Assembly: GCA_034429275.1 (NCBI GenBank)
Contig: DAOUFU010000019.1
Span: 1-6,459 of the forward strand
Reading direction: 5' to 3'
Origin: DAOUFU01 sp034429275
GTDB taxonomy: Bacteria; Chloroflexota; Anaerolineae; Aggregatilineales; Aggregatilineaceae
DNA length: 6,459 nucleotides
Shown here: positions 5,220 through 6,459 of the stretch, one piece after another
Layout of the letters: every line of letters starts with the position of its first letter
How positions within the stretch are numbered: the first letter of the stretch is position 1
Notes under the pieces: model-generated
Seen by the model: the letters and a program-made list of their open reading frames with translations, nothing else
Told to the model about the DNA's origin: nothing
Database searches by the model: none
Position numbers and translations under genes: made by a program

Positions 5220-6224
5220 ATGCGACTACCGGTTATTCTGCTTATCCTGCTGTTGATCCTGTTTGGGTGGCTGGGGTTCGGTTACACGGCATCAGTCCAG
5301 GGTCAGGGCGATTTTCCGCCGGAGGAACAGGCAGCGCTCGATGCGGCACGCGCGGCGCTGGCCGCCTTCACCAACAGTGAAAGCTACTCGCTGGCCGTCA
5401 CCCAGAACATGGAGCAGAGCTTTGTCTTCGTCAATGCAGCCGAGTCATTTCAAATGGACCAGGTCATCAGCTCCGAGGGCAGCCTGCTCTTTCAGCGCGC
5501 ACCCGGCCAGCCCTACGATAACCGCTCGCTGGACCTGACGCAGACCATGACCCAGACGATGTCCTCTCCCACCATTCCCCAGCCGCAGGTGACCGAGATC
5601 GGGCCGAACCGCACGCGCCTGATCGTGGCCGATGGCCGCATCTACCTGCGGCTCGATGTGACGCCCGAACTGGCCGCCTTCATCCCAAAGGGCTGGCAGG
5701 ATGTCACCGACGGGGCGAGCATGTTCCCCGGCATGGAGATGGCCAGCCTTCAGGGGATGCTCAACACCGGCCAGGCGCTGAGCTTCACCCACCTGGATAC
5801 TTTCTTCGCCTGCGTGACCGCCGTCGAGAGCCTCGATCCCGACCCCGCCGACGCCCTGGCCGCCAGCCGCACCCGGCTCGCGCTGGATTCTGCCTGCCTG
5901 CTGCGCGGCATTGGCAGCGAGACCCTGGCGGGCATTTTCGCGTCGGGCGTGCAAAACACGGTCGATGTCGATGCCTTCATTTCGGCGCTGTTCGATAACC
6001 CCATCACGCAGTACACTATCGAGATCACGCTCGACGCGCAGGGCGTGATGATCGCCTACGCCGAGCACGTCACCTCCGACAGCGACATCACCGCCGCACT
6101 GGCCCCATCCAACCTGGGCGCGGACGTGACCGTCACACTCAAGCAGGACATCCACCAGAGCTACCGCATTGAGGAAACCGGCTTCCCGGTCGCCATCACC
6201 GCGCCGGACCTGGGTGAGGAATAG
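5220..6224 (+). CDS. Secreted protein of unrecognised family, possibly LppX/LolA-like
   Basis: A 334-residue exported protein. Residues 1-28 form a signal peptide or anchor (MRLPVILLILLLILFGWLGFGYTASVQG) without a lipobox Cys, so it is either released or held by the N-terminal helix. An acidic helix follows (FPPEEQAALDAARAALAAFTNSESY, about 32-56). After that come alternating strands with Gln/Thr-rich stretches (LAVTQNMEQSFVF, 58-70; LDLTQTMTQTM, 104-114). The pattern RTRLIVADGRIYLRLDVTPELAAFIPKGW (131-159) recalls the 'reported state of the protein on wearing a lipid cavity' layout of LppX/LprG or LolA-like half-barrels, in which a helix packs on a beta sheet. That resemblance is only suggestive. 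Strands return near the C terminus (YTIEITLDAQGVMIAYAEHV, 265-284; VTVTLKQDIHQSY, 303-315). Two cysteines, C198 and C226, could form a disulfide. It has its own promoter; the next gene starts 53 bases downstream. No function can be given. Confidence 0.8.
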   Translation: MRLPVILLILLLILFGWLGFGYTASVQGQGDFPPEEQAALDAARAALAAFTNSESYSLAVTQNMEQSFVFVNAAESFQMDQVISSEGSLLFQRAPGQPYDNRSLDLTQTMTQTMSSPTIPQPQVTEIGPNRTRLIVADGRIYLRLDVTPELAAFIPKGWQDVTDGASMFPGMEMASLQGMLNTGQALSFTHLDTFFACVTAVESLDPDPADALAASRTRLALDSACLLRGIGSETLAGIFASGVQNTVDVDAFISALFDNPITQYTIEITLDAQGVMIAYAEHVTSDSDITAALAPSNLGADVTVTLKQDIHQSYRIEETGFPVAITAPDLGEE

Positions 6225-6237
6225 CGGCGTACCGCCG
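6225..6237 (+). terminator. Weak hairpin directly after the secreted-protein stop
   Basis: CGGCG-TAC-CGCCG forms a 5-bp stem beginning at the first base after the TAG, followed only by ACTTT. It is short for a rho-independent terminator and the T-run is poor; it could slow polymerase or arise by chance in GC-rich DNA. Confidence 0.25.
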
Positions 6238-6262
6238 ACTTTCCGGGCTGCGCCATCACAGC

Positions 6263-6268
6263 GAGGAG
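6263..6268 (+). promoter_or_regulatory. Strong ribosome binding site for the gene at 6277
   Basis: GAGGAG lies 8 bases before the ATG at 6277, the best Shine-Dalgarno match in the window. It supports a real gene start there, although only 61 codons are visible. Confidence 0.75.
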
Positions 6269-6276
6269 AGAAGCTC

Positions 6277-6459
6277 ATGATCGATCTGCATCCCACCGCG
6301 GGACCGCGCCTGGCATTGGAACTGCGCGCGGAGCCGGGCGGCCTGGCGGTGCGCGTGGTCGGGGAATCGTCCGGTGGCGAGCGGCTGACCATCCAGCCGC
6401 CGGATGAGATCCGGCTGCTGATGGCACAGCCCACCTTTCACGAGGCGATCGGGCGCGAC
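6277..6459 (+). CDS. N-terminal part of an unknown protein, cut by the window end
   Basis: Sixty-one codons run from an ATG to the last base with no stop. The peptide starts MIDLHPTAGPRLALELRAEP and continues through GGLAVRVVGESSGGERLTI and PPDEIRLLMAQPTFHEAIGRD at its visible end. There is no signal peptide, so it is probably cytoplasmic. Alternating hydrophobic residues (LALELRA, LAVRVVGE, RLTIQP) suggest a beta-rich N terminus followed by a helix. The excellent ribosome site at 6263-6268 and the high G/C at third codon positions support it. A long open frame on the opposite strand over the same bases looks like a shadow. It lies 52 bases after the secreted-protein gene and may share its transcript. 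I do not recognise the family. Confidence 0.65.
   Translation, partial: MIDLHPTAGPRLALELRAEPGGLAVRVVGESSGGERLTIQPPDEIRLLMAQPTFHEAIGRD

Noticed and set aside
5445..6434. A 329-codon minus-strand open frame
   Set aside because: It spans two + strand genes with good ribosome sites and reads as a low-complexity Gly/Arg/Asp shadow of GC-rich coding sequence.

Overview
The window is high-GC bacterial DNA with tightly packed coding stretches, and every supported gene lies on the + strand. The first gene looks like one of the short STAS-like proteins I associate with Chloroflexota. The spacers carry CCTCACCC/CCCTCTCC-type repeats, and consensus TATAAT promoters stand in front of two genes. Together these suggest an Anaerolineae-type chloroflexote. 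That assignment is inference, not something the sequence proves.

Layout. (1) 46-468 encodes a small STAS-like protein of unknown role. (2) 469-1042 is a 574-base non-coding stretch. It holds a hairpin-rich outer repeat, a TIR-bearing repeat nested inside it (copy A, about 559-756) and an extended -10 promoter at 915-923. (3) 1043-2191 is tgt, tRNA-guanine transglycosylase, with all catalytic and zinc residues present. (4) 2296-4826 is a compact three-gene run: uppP (undecaprenyl-diphosphatase), then a PstS-like solute-binding lipoprotein 9 bases later, then a BtuF/FhuD-like solute-binding protein overlapping it by 4 bases. No permease or ATPase is present in the window. (5) 4827-5219 is a second spacer. 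It holds a tandem palindrome, a second repeat copy (copy B, about 4885-5092) and a TATAAT promoter. (6) 5220-6224 is a secreted protein of unrecognised family, possibly LppX/LolA-like. (7) 6277-6459 is the start of another gene cut by the window edge.

How it fits together. tgt modifies tRNA in the cytoplasm. UppP recycles the lipid carrier for envelope polymers at the membrane. The two binding proteins and the 5220 protein are all predicted to be exported. The uppP-centred run therefore looks like an envelope/transport operon whose two binding proteins are either orphans or served by a transporter elsewhere.

The most unusual observation is in the repeats. Copies A and B are each about 200 bases with the same arm lengths. 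Their outer arms match in opposite orientation, but their central 116 bases match in the same orientation, with 112 of 116 identical by hand alignment. The centre therefore appears flipped relative to the arms, and it is bounded by a 15-base inverted repeat. I saw no CRISPR array, tRNA, rRNA, phage gene or transposase.
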